From positions 62,001-126,000 of the forward strand of contig SVGZ01000005.1 of the NCBI GenBank assembly GCA_015056045.1: a DNA stretch of 64,000 nucleotides, given 5' to 3'. Origin of the DNA: Clostridiales bacterium. GTDB lineage: Bacteria > Bacillota > Clostridia > Christensenellales > Christensenellaceae. The position numbers and the translations under genes are program-made. How positions within the stretch are numbered: the first letter of the stretch is position 1; each line of letters starts with the position of its first letter. Under the pieces are notes generated by a model. It did no database searches. It was not told where the DNA came from and saw only the letters and a list, made by a program, of their open reading frames with translations. Shown here piece by piece: positions 33,923 to 44,043 of this stretch.

Positions 33923-34993
33923 TTATGCGGGTGAGTTTTTGTTTATGCCCGTTCTTTTTTGCAGGAAGCGGAAGCTCTCGTAAAGCGCTTTTTGCGTTTC
34001 GGGTTCAAGATTTTTTGCCGCACGGAAGATCGCCGTTAAATTTTTCAGTTCACCAAGCTGCCCGATCGTTTTTATTCCTGCATTTTCCAGAATCTGATAG
34101 ATGCTGTTAATGAGTTTTTCGCGCTGTTCCTGCGGCATTTGCGTCAAAAAATGCTTCATTGCCGAGTCAAAGGCAAGGCTTTCCCTGGTTAAAGCAGGCT
34201 CACGGATAAACTCTTTGCCCAAAATCTGCCACGAATAGAGATTGTGCTGGAAAATGCTCAGGTTTTCGCTCTTGATGATGGTGAATTGCTCCGCCTGTTC
34301 AAATAAGAGCCCGATGATCGAAGCTTGCGGCAGATAAGTGGTGATTCGACTCTGCATTTCGGCAAAACCGGGCTGCAATAAAGCTTCTTCCCTGAAACCG
34401 GGTCCATCAAAATTGCAGACACGAATGATCCGCTGGCGTGTGAGCGCATTGGCAAAAACAGCAGCATACATCGCAAGGTTTCCGCCTTTGGAATGACCGG
34501 CAAGGCGAAGATATCCGCCATAAAAACCGGCGAGTCGCTCGAGATATTGCACGGCAGAACGCTGCGAAGGTACTTCGGGAAGGAAAACCGTATTGAAATT
34601 TTCTTTCCAGCCGACAAGCGTGGCATCGGTTCCGCGGAAAAGCGCAATGGCTGTTTCATCCGGCAAAAGGACGGTCATGGCACAAAACTGTTCTTCCGCT
34701 ACGGGGTCAAAATGGCTCGTATAGGCGCAAAGATGCAGTCCGGAAAACCGCGGGCTTTTGATCAGCAGCTGCAAAAGCTTATGATCTTCGTGCTCGCTTG
34801 CCGGTGTCTTGGCTAAAACCTGTTTTATCGCTTCCCGAATGGTGATAGTGCCGGATAAATAACCGTTTGGTACGATATTATCGAATTTTGTATAGACCAT
34901 GCGCGAAAGGATCAGCGCATCGATGTCGTTAAAGGCTGCTTTTTTGAGCGAAAGATCGCCTCGCCAAAGCAGATAGTCAAGCATATTGCTCAT
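33923..34993 (-). CDS. DUF2974 (Mbeg1-like) alpha/beta hydrolase
   Basis: The 356-residue protein has the lipase-like nucleophile elbow GHSKGG near residue 167, preceded by ALFRGTD, and a NFDGPGF segment after it. This is the Mbeg1-like DUF2974 family of putative lipases. It has no signal peptide. It opens a reverse-strand run (DUF2974-yabP-yabQ-divIC-ppx) with 30 bases to yabP, so it may be co-expressed with the sporulation genes. The substrate is unknown. Confidence 0.82.
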   Translation of the reverse strand: MSNMLDYLLWRGDLSLKKAAFNDIDALILSRMVYTKFDNIVPNGYLSGTITIREAIKQVLAKTPASEHEDHKLLQLLIKSPRFSGLHLCAYTSHFDPVAEEQFCAMTVLLPDETAIALFRGTDATLVGWKENFNTVFLPEVPSQRSAVQYLERLAGFYGGYLRLAGHSKGGNLAMYAAVFANALTRQRIIRVCNFDGPGFREEALLQPGFAEMQSRITTYLPQASIIGLLFEQAEQFTIIKSENLSIFQHNLYSWQILGKEFIREPALTRESLAFDSAMKHFLTQMPQEQREKLINSIYQILENAGIKTIGQLGELKNLTAIFRAAKNLEPETQKALYESFRFLQKRTGINKNSPA

Positions 34994-35004
34994 AAAAGCC
35001 TTTC

Positions 35005-35037
35005 TTTAAAAAAGAGAGTGCTTTTGGCACTCTCTTT
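35005..35037 (-). terminator. Terminator after the DUF4428 gene
   Basis: On the reverse strand AAAGAGAGTG-CCAAAAG-CACTCTCTTT is followed by a T-run. It separates the DUF4428/SPFH pair from the DUF2974 operon. Confidence 0.82.
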
Positions 35038-35051
35038 CGTGTTTGTTTTGA

Positions 35052-35822
35052 TCATTTGATCGGAGACATACAGTATTCACAGCAGCCGTTGCTGTCGGGT
35101 GTTGTCGTTGCGCCGCAGAATGGGCAGATAACAGGACCGACTGGGAGTTTTGCTTCTTCTGCACGCTGTCTTTCGGTATCGCGCATTTCCGTCAAAGCCG
35201 CTTTGATCTCGTTGGCCATCTGCATATATTCGAGGAAATCGGGATGCTTCCTCGGGTTGAAGCGCAGAGCGCCGACTGCAGAACGGTTGAGGTCTTCAGA
35301 GTCGATGCGGATCTGGCTGTCGTTCAGGTCGAAAGACATATCATCAAAATAAGGATGGTTGACGCGGATGGTCATATGGAAATCATAGTACCATGTGTAG
35401 CGCGGCGGATTATAGCTGACTTCGCGGCCATCTTCAAGTGTGCGCTTTTCTTCCTGCTTATCTTCTTCAATATCGACATCACAGCCGGTGACCTGAGAAA
35501 AGCTGATCAGATCGGGGTTTTCTTCGCGGATGTTGCCCGTACGGACGATAGCAAACTGTCGTTTATCTTCGTCGATGGCAACAACAGGGTCTCTGCCGTA
35601 GCTCTTTGTGATGTTGAAGCTTTCAAGCTGTTTTTTGTTTCCTTCGCGGTAAGCGAGCTGTGCCTTGATCTCTTCGACGGTGCTGTGCCTTCTGTCGTCG
35701 AACCAATAGGAGAGCTTTTTGGCACAATCTTTACAAAGGTTTCCGTTTTCAAGTTTGCGGTTGCCGAAAAGACCGATCTTGCTGCCGCAAACATCGCAGT
35801 ATTTTCTGTCAAAAAGTCCCAT
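35052..35822 (-). CDS. DUF4428 protein with two zinc-binding knuckles
   Basis: The 256-residue protein begins with MGLFDRKYCDVCGSKIGLFGNRKLENGNLCKDC-type cysteine pairs (DUF4428), has a central PH/bPH2-like domain of beta strands, and ends with CPFCGATTTPDSNGCCEYC, a zinc ribbon. It follows the SPFH gene by 32 bases and the two share zinc ribbons, so they probably act together. The function is unknown; such proteins are found with SPFH/YdjI-like membrane-stress proteins. Confidence 0.78.
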   Translation of the reverse strand: MGLFDRKYCDVCGSKIGLFGNRKLENGNLCKDCAKKLSYWFDDRRHSTVEEIKAQLAYREGNKKQLESFNITKSYGRDPVVAIDEDKRQFAIVRTGNIREENPDLISFSQVTGCDVDIEEDKQEEKRTLEDGREVSYNPPRYTWYYDFHMTIRVNHPYFDDMSFDLNDSQIRIDSEDLNRSAVGALRFNPRKHPDFLEYMQMANEIKAALTEMRDTERQRAEEAKLPVGPVICPFCGATTTPDSNGCCEYCMSPIK

Positions 35823-35854
35823 GATTTGTTCCTTTCTTCCTGTTGTATTCTGTT

Positions 35855-37177
35855 TTAAATAATGTCGCCGTTATCAAAGGGATCGCCGCATTCCGGACAG
35901 AATTTAGGCGGTTTTACGCCTTTTTCGGGTTCCCAGCCGCATTTATCGCATTTGTACTGGGGAACGCCTGCCGGTTTTTTAGCACCGCATTCGGGGCAGA
36001 ACTTGCCTTTATTGACAGCGCCGCAGCTGCATACCCAACCATCTTCGGGTTTCTTGCTGCCGCATTCTGTGCAGAATTTACCGGTATTGACATGACCGCA
36101 GGAACAGGTCCAGCTGTCTTTTGCCGGAGCTGCTGCAGGTGCTGCTGTCGGAGCTGCTGCTTTCTGCTGAGCTGCCATGTTGTAAAGGTCGCCCGCATTA
36201 ACACCGCCGGTCTGTGCCGCCATATTCATGCCTGCAAAAGCAAACATCGGGCCTGTTGCCGTGTTGGAAGCTGCTGCACGCATAGCGTCTGCCTGTGCGG
36301 TCGTGAGCGTTGCCGCTGCCATCGAAGGATCGCGCATAACGGCTGTGCGCTGGAGGTTCTTGATCATTTCTTCGTCTTCTTCGGAAGCGTTTACCGCATT
36401 GATACCGAAGGAAGCAACGGAAATACCGCGGAGTTCAGACCATTTCTTCGATAAAACTTCGTTTAAGGCGTCAGCGATCTCCATCGTATGGCCGGGAAGT
36501 GCGCTGTAACGGATGCCCATGGCAGAGATCTTTGCAAATGCCGGCTGAAGGGCTGTCATAAGCTCGCTCTTGAGCATGCTGTCGATGCGGTCTCTTGTGT
36601 ATGCGCCTTCGACATTGCCGCAAACGTTGGTATAGAAGAGCATCGGGTCTGTGATTTTATAGGAATATTCGCCGTGGCAGCGGATCGCAATATCGATATC
36701 AAGTCCGATATTCTGATCGATGACACGGAAAGGAACAGGGCTCGGTGTGCCGTATTTGTTGCCGAGGATTTCCTTTGTATTGAAGAAATAAACGCGCTGA
36801 TCACTTCCGGCTTCACCGCCCATGGTGAAACGCTTGCCGATATTTTTGAAAGTTTCAAGGAGACCTTTGCCAAAGCCGCCGTAAAGCATACTCGGTTCTG
36901 TGGACTGATCGTAGACATATTCGCCTGCTTCTGCACAAAGATCAACGACCTTGCCCTGATCGACGATGATCATGCACTGCCCTTCGTTAACGGCGACGAT
37001 GCTGCCGTTGCTGATGACGTTTTCTGTGCCCTTGGTGTTGGAACCGCGAGCGGACGTGCGTTTCTGGCCTTTAACCGCCAAAACATTTTCGCTTAAAGCT
37101 TCACAATAAATATATTCTCGCCACTGGTCTGCCAATGCGCCGCCAAGTGCGCCGATACCTGCTTTTAAAAGTCCCAT
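35855..37177 (-). CDS. SPFH domain protein with C-terminal zinc ribbons (YdjI-like)
   Basis: The 440-residue protein has an SPFH (band 7) domain at about 50-290 and an alanine-rich linker. Three zinc-ribbon or rubredoxin-like modules follow (CSCGHVNTGKFCTECG, CSCGAVNKGKFCPECG, CDKCGWEPEKG...CPECG). This architecture resembles YdjI-type proteins that join PspA-like envelope-stress systems in Bacillus and, historically, virion core-like annotations. It lacks an obvious membrane segment. A GGAGG site precedes the ATG, and it forms an operon with the DUF4428 gene. Confidence 0.85.
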   Translation of the reverse strand: MGLLKAGIGALGGALADQWREYIYCEALSENVLAVKGQKRTSARGSNTKGTENVISNGSIVAVNEGQCMIIVDQGKVVDLCAEAGEYVYDQSTEPSMLYGGFGKGLLETFKNIGKRFTMGGEAGSDQRVYFFNTKEILGNKYGTPSPVPFRVIDQNIGLDIDIAIRCHGEYSYKITDPMLFYTNVCGNVEGAYTRDRIDSMLKSELMTALQPAFAKISAMGIRYSALPGHTMEIADALNEVLSKKWSELRGISVASFGINAVNASEEDEEMIKNLQRTAVMRDPSMAAATLTTAQADAMRAAASNTATGPMFAFAGMNMAAQTGGVNAGDLYNMAAQQKAAAPTAAPAAAPAKDSWTCSCGHVNTGKFCTECGSKKPEDGWVCSCGAVNKGKFCPECGAKKPAGVPQYKCDKCGWEPEKGVKPPKFCPECGDPFDNGDII

Positions 37178-37206
37178 ATTTCCTCCTTATGTACACGTAT
37201 ATATCT

Positions 37207-37235
37207 ATTATACATGATTTATGACGTTTTTGCAG
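37207..37235 (-). promoter_or_regulatory. Sigma-A-type promoter for the SPFH/DUF4428 pair
   Basis: On the reverse strand CTGCAA and TATAAT are 17 bases apart, 30 bases before the SPFH start. Confidence 0.6.
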
Positions 37236-37326
37236 GGAATTTAATGAAAAAACATAAATTTATTGGCAGATTGATGGCAGATTTAAACTGTGGTAAAATG
37301 AAAAAAGCATACACGGAGGACATAAT

Positions 37327-38214
37327 ATGCTCGCATTTAAACCGATCACGCTCGAAGACAGAGCATGGATGGAAAACTATTTACAAAAAGACAGTTTTGA
37401 ATGCATGGAGTACAGCTTCACTTTTAATTATATCTGGCAGGATGTTTATGGTTATTGCGCTGCGGAAGAAGACGGTTTCCTCATCATCATGAGCCGTTAC
37501 CCGGGCTATGAAACCTATACCTATGCAGGCGACGGCGATATTTCTGTGCTTTTGCCGAAGCTTTTGCAGGATGCCGAAGAAAGAGGAAACCGGTTCAGGC
37601 TGTTTTCCATGACGGAAAAGAAAAAACAGGAGATCGAAGCGGCTTTCCCGGGAAAATTTATCTTCACACAGGATCGTGATAACGCCGATTATATCTATGA
37701 AGCGGAAAAATTGCAGACGCTTGCCGGAAAAAAGCTCCATGGAAAGCGTAACCATATCAATAGATTTTTGACCAAGTACGAAAACTGGCGTTATGAGGAA
37801 ATTACCAAGGAAAATATTGCGGATTGCCTGCAGATCAATCGCCTTTGGTATGAAGGCAAAGACCGCAGCGATAACGAGACCGCACAGGGCGAAATACTTG
37901 CCTTAAAGCGCCTCTTTGATAGCTTTGAAGAGCTGCAGATGAAGGGTGCGATCATCTATGTTGATGAAAAACCGGCGGCTTATGCTGTCGGCGATGCCTT
38001 GAACGATGAAATTTTCATGGTGCATTTTGAAAAAGCGCTCACCCAATATGACGGTATCTATGCGCTGATCAACCGTGAATTCGCCAAAAATGCCGCAGCC
38101 GGTTTTCGTTATATCAATAGGCAGGAGGATATCGGTGAAGAAGGTCTCCGTAAAGCGAAACTTTCCTATTATCCCGAGCGGCTTGGGCTGAAGATCACCG
38201 TCACACTCGCATGA
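37327..38214 (+). CDS. DUF2156 (MprF C-terminal-like) protein
   Basis: The 295-residue protein matches the DUF2156/phosphatidylglycerol lysyltransferase C-terminal domain, with GNAT-like folds (KRNHINRFLTKY, and FEKALTQYDGIYALINREF near the end). Standalone versions lack the MprF membrane domain and may transfer aminoacyl or acyl groups, or be uncharacterised acyltransferases. GGAGG lies 8 bases before the ATG. It overlaps the next acetyltransferase gene by 4 bases, indicating an operon. Confidence 0.82.
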   Translation: MLAFKPITLEDRAWMENYLQKDSFECMEYSFTFNYIWQDVYGYCAAEEDGFLIIMSRYPGYETYTYAGDGDISVLLPKLLQDAEERGNRFRLFSMTEKKKQEIEAAFPGKFIFTQDRDNADYIYEAEKLQTLAGKKLHGKRNHINRFLTKYENWRYEEITKENIADCLQINRLWYEGKDRSDNETAQGEILALKRLFDSFEELQMKGAIIYVDEKPAAYAVGDALNDEIFMVHFEKALTQYDGIYALINREFAKNAAAGFRYINRQEDIGEEGLRKAKLSYYPERLGLKITVTLA

Positions 38215-38978
38215 AATTTGGCTTAATGGAAGATAAAGCCGGTTTTGCCGCTGTTTGGGAAAACGTTTTCGGTGATCCTGCGGATTTTGTTCTGCAATTT
38301 ACCCGTGCTTACCCGAAAGATTGCTTTTATGCCGCTGTTGGCGAAAATGGGGAAACAGCCTCGATATTGAGCCTTTTGCCGATCTGTTTTTCTTCGGAAA
38401 ATGAAAATCGCCCTGCACGCTATCTTTATGCGGTGGCAACGGACGAAAAATATCGTGGGCAAGGGCTTTCAAGCAAGCTTTTTTCGGAAGCCATGAAAAT
38501 TTTGCAGGAACCGCTCGTTTTTACTGTGCCTGCGGAGGAAAGCCTTTTTGCTTTTTACAGAAAACAGGGCTTTATAAATTGGTCCGATTGTGCTGATCTG
38601 CGCTTTTATGCAAAGAAGAAGGCTTTAACAGCGGAAAAAATTGATGCCGAAAGCTATATCGCCTTGCGTGAAAAGCTGCTTTCGGGTAAAGCGCATATCG
38701 TTTTTACCGCAAGGGAAGTGCAGTTTGCCGGTCAGGGTTACCGCATTTCGGATGGTCAAAGCGAAGGCATTTTGCTTGGCGATTTGCGTGGTAATGAATG
38801 GCTTTTTCAGGAGTGCATCGGTTTTCCTGCGGAAGAAGCGGCTTCTGCCGTGGCAAAGGAAGGCGAAATTTGCCGTGTGATCGGGCAAGGTTCTGATCGT
38901 GCTTTTTCCATGGTCTATGACAAATGCGAAAAGACCGATTTTTCGGAAGAAAATATTTTTGGGCTTGCGATGATGTAA
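38211..38978 (+). CDS. GNAT-family acetyltransferase
   Basis: The 255-residue protein has the GNAT acetyl-CoA site RYLYAVATDEKYRGQGLSS (Q/RxxGxG/A type) near residues 64-85. Its C-terminal half resembles the sterol-carrier-like extension seen in Eis-type proteins. The substrate is unknown. It is coupled to the DUF2156 gene by a 4-base overlap and followed by a terminator. Confidence 0.82.
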   Translation: MKFGLMEDKAGFAAVWENVFGDPADFVLQFTRAYPKDCFYAAVGENGETASILSLLPICFSSENENRPARYLYAVATDEKYRGQGLSSKLFSEAMKILQEPLVFTVPAEESLFAFYRKQGFINWSDCADLRFYAKKKALTAEKIDAESYIALREKLLSGKAHIVFTAREVQFAGQGYRISDGQSEGILLGDLRGNEWLFQECIGFPAEEAASAVAKEGEICRVIGQGSDRAFSMVYDKCEKTDFSEENIFGLAMM

Positions 38979-39009
38979 AAAAGAGGGCGAGGATATCCCG
39001 CTCTCTTTT
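38978..39009 (+). terminator. Terminator after the acetyltransferase gene
   Basis: AAGAG-GGCG...CGC-CTCTT hairpin with small bulges, followed by TTTTG. Confidence 0.65.
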
Positions 39010-39027
39010 GTCGTTTTATTGTGGATT

Positions 39028-39525
39028 GAGGCTTGTAGTTTCTCAACGATAAATCTCTGTCATTGAGCATTTACCAAGCGTTAGGCTTGAAAAAGAGGCG
39101 ACCGATGGTCGCCCCTACTTTTATCACTGTATTATCGATTGCAGGTCGTATCCTTTCAACGATAAAACTCTATCGTTGAGAATTCGCCGAGCAAGTATTG
39201 CTTCGCAAAACCTCAAGTATTGCTTCGCAAAACCTCAAGTATTGCTTCGCAAAACTTGGCAAATTCACCTTCGGTGAATATTGCGCGTTAGGCTTGAAAA
39301 AAGAGGCGACTGATGGTCGCCCCTACTTTTAATACTGTATTATTGATTGCAGGTCGTATCCTTTCAACGACAAATCTCTGTCATTGAGAATTCGCCAAGC
39401 GTTAGGCTTGAAAAAAAGAGGCGACCAATGGTCGCCCCTACTTTTATCACGATATTTTTGACTGCAGGTCGTATCCTTTCAACGATAAATCTCTATCATT
39501 GAGAATTCGCCAAGCGTTAGGCTTG
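39028..39525. repeat. Tandem repeat array of about 110-base units next to gdhA
   Basis: The 500-base gap before the gdhA stop codon holds three copies, starting near 39081, 39288 and 39401, of a unit. Each contains GTTAGGCTTGAAAAA, GAGGCGACC-N-ATGGTCGCCCC (a hairpin), a CTGCAGGTCGTATCCTTTCAACGA-like stretch, and a TCTCTGTCATTGAGAATTCGCC palindrome. A partial unit flanks each end. The last unit runs into the gdhA stop codon. No coding potential is seen. Copies are near identical. Confidence 0.9.
39193..39258. repeat. Three 22-base microrepeats inside the array
   Basis: AAGTATTGCTTCGCAAAACCTC occurs three times head to tail (last copy ends in TTG). Next to it is the palindrome ATTCACCTTCGGTGAAT. 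This insertion lies between the first and second large units and shows a different repeat family. Confidence 0.92.
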
Positions 39526-40881
<1,356 letters not shown>

Positions 40882-40904
40882 TTAGATTGCATTTTTACCA
40901 TTTC

Positions 40905-40932
40905 ATTATAGCTTTTTTTGGCAATATTACAA
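40905..40932 (-). promoter_or_regulatory. Sigma-A-type promoter for gdhA
   Basis: On the reverse strand TTGTAA and TATAAT are separated by 16 bases, about 45 bases before the start codon. Confidence 0.65.
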
Positions 40933-41083
40933 GTAAAAAAGAAGAAAAATGAAAAATATTTTTTCCGAAAATTCAAATGATGTAAAAATATGCGAAAATT
41001 ATCGGAAAAATCGCAAAATATGCAAATGAAATGTATATAAAAACCGCAGATAAGACGGAATGAAAGAGCAGAAATTTCCTTTG

Positions 41084-41113
41084 AAAAAGAAAAAGACCGG
41101 GCAGACCGGTCTT
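41084..41113 (-). terminator. Terminator after the lipoprotein gene
   Basis: Reverse strand AAGACCGG-TCTGC-CCGGTCTT is followed by TTTTCTTTTT. The stem is perfect over 8 bases. Confidence 0.85.
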
Positions 41114-41124
41114 ACCATAGCGGC

Positions 41125-41646
41125 TTATTTTGCGGTGTATTCCTTTGGGCAATCCTCTGCTAAAATGACGATGCCATAGAGATATTGGAGCAGGCGATTT
41201 GCAGCATCTTCTTCGGAAAGCTTGCCCATATCAAAGCGGTAAAGCGTATCAATATGTTTTTTGGAAAGGCTTTCGCCGAAAGAAACCAGGTAGCTGCCCA
41301 TTTCTGCGGCAGAATCCGCAGCTTCTTTGCTGATGCTTCCCTTTTTATCGCCAACGACAAGGATAAAATCCATTCCGCCGGCAACAAAATCCTGCACACT
41401 TGCCGAAAGATCGGAAGATTCCGTGATGACGACATGGTGTTCTTCACCAAGAAGAAGCTCTTCAAGCTTGCCGATCACGGCTTTTTCCGTTTCATTCGGT
41501 GCATTGCTGCAGATGCCGACGGAAATACTGCCCATAAACCCATCGATCGGTGCGATCAGGTCAGGACCTTCTTCTTGTTTTTTGCAGGAAAAACCGCTGA
41601 AAACAAACAACAGTATCAATATCATGGAAAGTACTTTTTTTGCCAT
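41125..41646 (-). CDS. Putative lipoprotein of unknown function
   Basis: The 173-residue protein has a signal peptide and lipobox (LFVFSGFSC, Cys about 21), so it is predicted to be lipid-anchored outside the membrane. The mature part resembles a periplasmic-binding-protein-like alpha/beta unit (ISVGICSNAPNETEKAVIG, FVAGGMDFILVVGDKKG) but is too short for a full binding protein. It may be a truncated or single-lobe relative. It stands alone between gdhA and rpmE, with its own terminator. Confidence 0.7.
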   Translation of the reverse strand: MAKKVLSMILILLFVFSGFSCKKQEEGPDLIAPIDGFMGSISVGICSNAPNETEKAVIGKLEELLLGEEHHVVITESSDLSASVQDFVAGGMDFILVVGDKKGSISKEAADSAAEMGSYLVSFGESLSKKHIDTLYRFDMGKLSEEDAANRLLQYLYGIVILAEDCPKEYTAK

Positions 41647-41767
41647 GGGAAAGCTCCTTTGTTTTTCTTATAGGAAAATGATACGGCAGCAGCGGCGAAT
41701 TGTCAACAAAAGGTGAAATCGATGCGATTTTTCACCGTAAAATTCTATGATTAATCCCCTAAAAGTA

Positions 41768-41795
41768 TTGAAATTTTCTTTACTTCTGCTATAAT
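41768..41795 (+). promoter_or_regulatory. Sigma-A-type promoter for rpmE
   Basis: TTGAAA and TATAAT are 16 bases apart, 35 bases before the rpmE start. Confidence 0.7.
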
Positions 41796-41830
41796 ACTAG
41801 TTGTGACTTTTTTAGAAGGAGGGAAATTCT

Positions 41831-42031
41831 ATGAAGAAAGCTATCCATCCCAACTACAACGAATGTGTTGTTAGATGCGCATGCGGCGAAACCTTCGTAA
41901 CCGGCTCCGTAGAGAAAGAGCTCAGAGTTGATATTTGCTCCAAATGTCATCCTTTCTATACCGGCAGACAGAAATTAGTTGATACAGGCGGCCGTGTTGA
42001 TAAGTTCAAAAAGAGATACGGAATCAAATGA
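41831..42031 (+). CDS. rpmE: 50S ribosomal protein L31
   Basis: The 66-residue protein is the zinc-binding (C+) form of L31, with CACG near residue 16 and [13 protein letters not shown] near 36-48. AAGGAGGG precedes the ATG. The zinc-binding form is normally used when zinc is sufficient. It is followed by a terminator. Confidence 0.97.
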   Translation: MKKAIHPNYNECVVRCACGETFVTGSVEKELRVDICSKCHPFYTGRQKLVDTGGRVDKFKKRYGIK

Positions 42032-42067
42032 GTTGCGCTCCTATGCAGTTTGGGAGCATGACAAGTT

Positions 42068-42105
42068 AAAGGCAGACCGGCCGATAATGCTCCGGGCTGC
42101 CTTTT
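42068..42105 (+). terminator. Terminator after rpmE
   Basis: AAAGGCAG-ACCGG...CCGG-CTGCCTTTT forms a strong two-part stem. Confidence 0.85.
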
Positions 42106-42170
42106 GCGTTATATAATAAATTTTATTTAAAATTTTACCATAAATATTATTAAAAATCGGAGAGATCACA

Positions 42171-43232
42171 TTGAAAAAGACATCGATCGGCGGACAGGGC
42201 GTTTTGGAAGGCGTCATGATGCGTGCGCCTAAAAAATCTGCACTTGCCGTCCGCAAAGAAAACGGAGAGCTGACGCTCGACGAATGGAAAAATAAAGAAA
42301 GAAACGAATGGTATGCTAAAGTGCCGATCATTCGTGGTGTCGTCAATTTTGTCGATATGATGGTCATGGGCTATTCGACCATCACAAAGAGCGCCAAAAT
42401 GTTTGACGAATCCTTATCGGCAGAATTTGAGCCGAGCAAGTTTGAAAAGAAGATCGCCGAAAAGACAGGCAAAAACGCCATGGACGTTATGATCGTCTTT
42501 GCGGCATTTTTGGGTATTCTTCTTGCCGTTGGATTGTTCTTCATTTTGCCGACGCTTATCACAGACCTGATCAAAGGTTCGCTTGAAAACCAGACCCTGA
42601 TCAATCTGATCGAAGGCGGCGTTCGCATCGTCATCATGATGATCTATATGCTCGCCGTGCGCCTGATGAAAGATATTGCACGCGTTTTCGGCTATCATGG
42701 TGCGGAGCACAAGACGATCAACTGCTTTGAAAAGGATCTTCCCCTGACGGTTGAAAACGTCAGGAAATGTTCCCGTCTGCATCCCCGCTGCGGAACAAGC
42801 TATATCCTGATCGTTATGGTCGTTTCCGTGCTTGTTTATGCGGTAACGGGCTTCAGCGGTCATGGTATCCTGCGCGTTTTGGTCAAGCTTGCGCTTTTGC
42901 CTTTGATCGCAGGCATTTCCTATGAATTTTTGAAATTTGCGGCAAAAAGCGATAATCTCTGCTTCCGTATTCTGCGTTGGCCCGGTATGCAGCTGCAGCG
43001 ATTGACGACGCTCGAACCCGATGACGGCATGATCGAATGTGCAATCCTCGCTTTTGAAGCGGCTTTGGAAGAAAAATCCGCCGAAGAGATCGAAGAAATG
43101 CGAAAGAGCTTCGACAGAAGAGTAAACAAGCCCGAAGAAACCACGGAAGAGGCAGAAATCTCTGCTGAAAATCCTGCGGAAGAAACGGCTAACGAAACCG
43201 AAGAAAGCTGCGTGACAAATGAACAGGCGTGA
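42171..43232 (+). CDS. DUF1385 membrane protein
   Basis: A TTG start follows a GGAGAG site. The 353-residue protein belongs to DUF1385, which typically lies next to rpmE, prmC and prfA in Bacillota. It shows GGQGVLEGVMMRAP at the start, YHGAEHKTINCFE (near 178), three or four membrane helices and an acidic tail of about 40 residues. Function is unknown; the HxxH/E-like residues have led to the suggestion of a metal-dependent enzyme. It overlaps prmC by 14 bases. Confidence 0.88.
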   Translation: MKKTSIGGQGVLEGVMMRAPKKSALAVRKENGELTLDEWKNKERNEWYAKVPIIRGVVNFVDMMVMGYSTITKSAKMFDESLSAEFEPSKFEKKIAEKTGKNAMDVMIVFAAFLGILLAVGLFFILPTLITDLIKGSLENQTLINLIEGGVRIVIMMIYMLAVRLMKDIARVFGYHGAEHKTINCFEKDLPLTVENVRKCSRLHPRCGTSYILIVMVVSVLVYAVTGFSGHGILRVLVKLALLPLIAGISYEFLKFAAKSDNLCFRILRWPGMQLQRLTTLEPDDGMIECAILAFEAALEEKSAEEIEEMRKSFDRRVNKPEETTEEAEISAENPAEETANETEESCVTNEQA

Positions 43233-44043
43233 AGCACTCCTGCTTTTGAAAAAAGAATTTGAAACGCTTGAAACAGCGGAAATTCGCCATAGTCTGCGTG
43301 CGGTTTTGGGAATTTCACAGGCAGAGATCTATCTTGACCCGGAAAAAGAGCTCACAGATGCCGAAGAAAAGCAGCTGCAGGAGCTTATTTGCCGCAGAAA
43401 ACAGGCAGAACCCTTGGCCTATATTCTTGGTGAATGGGATTTTATGGGGCTGACGCTTTCGGTCAATAAAAATGTTCTCATCCCAAGGCAGGATACCGAA
43501 ACGCTTGCGGAAGATGCCATTGCCTATGCAAAAAAGACCGGCGCAAAAAATGCGCTCGATATCTGCACAGGCAGCGGATGTATTGCCCTGTCGCTCAAAG
43601 CGGCGTTGCCAAATATGGAAGTCACCGCATCGGATATTTCAAAAGAGGCGCTTGCCATTGCGAAGGAAAATGCCGAAAGAAACGGCCTTGCGGTGAATTT
43701 TATAGAGTCGGATCTTTTTGACAATATCGAAGGCGTTTTTGACATCATTACGGCAAACCCGCCGTATATTGCGTTTGAAGAATATATGGATCTTCAGCCG
43801 GAGATCATCTTCTACGAACCGCAGCTTGCCCTTGTTGCGGAGGAAAACGGACTTTATTTTTATCGGAGAATTGCCGAAGAAGCCAAAAAATACCTCTGCG
43901 GAAGGATCTTTTTAGAGGTCGGTTTCCTGCAGGCGGAAGCAGTTTGGGAATTCCTTGCGGAAAACGGCTATTCGGAAATTTACACAATAAAGGACCTTGG
44001 CGGCATTGACCGGGTCGTCAGCGGAAAATATGTTAATAGATAA
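43219..44043 (+). CDS. prmC: Peptide chain release factor N5-glutamine methyltransferase
   Basis: PrmC methylates the glutamine in the GGQ motif of release factors. The 274-residue protein has the SAM motif [16 protein letters not shown] and the catalytic NPPY ([12 protein letters not shown]) near residue 182, plus the substrate-binding helical N terminus. It overlaps DUF1385 upstream and prfA downstream (14 bases each), so translation is coupled. Confidence 0.95.
   Translation: MNRREALLLLKKEFETLETAEIRHSLRAVLGISQAEIYLDPEKELTDAEEKQLQELICRRKQAEPLAYILGEWDFMGLTLSVNKNVLIPRQDTETLAEDAIAYAKKTGAKNALDICTGSGCIALSLKAALPNMEVTASDISKEALAIAKENAERNGLAVNFIESDLFDNIEGVFDIITANPPYIAFEEYMDLQPEIIFYEPQLALVAEENGLYFYRRIAEEAKKYLCGRIFLEVGFLQAEAVWEFLAENGYSEIYTIKDLGGIDRVVSGKYVNR

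Noticed and set aside
39028-39525. Possible CRISPR array
   Set aside because: Units are long, spacers are not unique, and repeats contain hairpins typical of intergenic elements; no cas genes are near.
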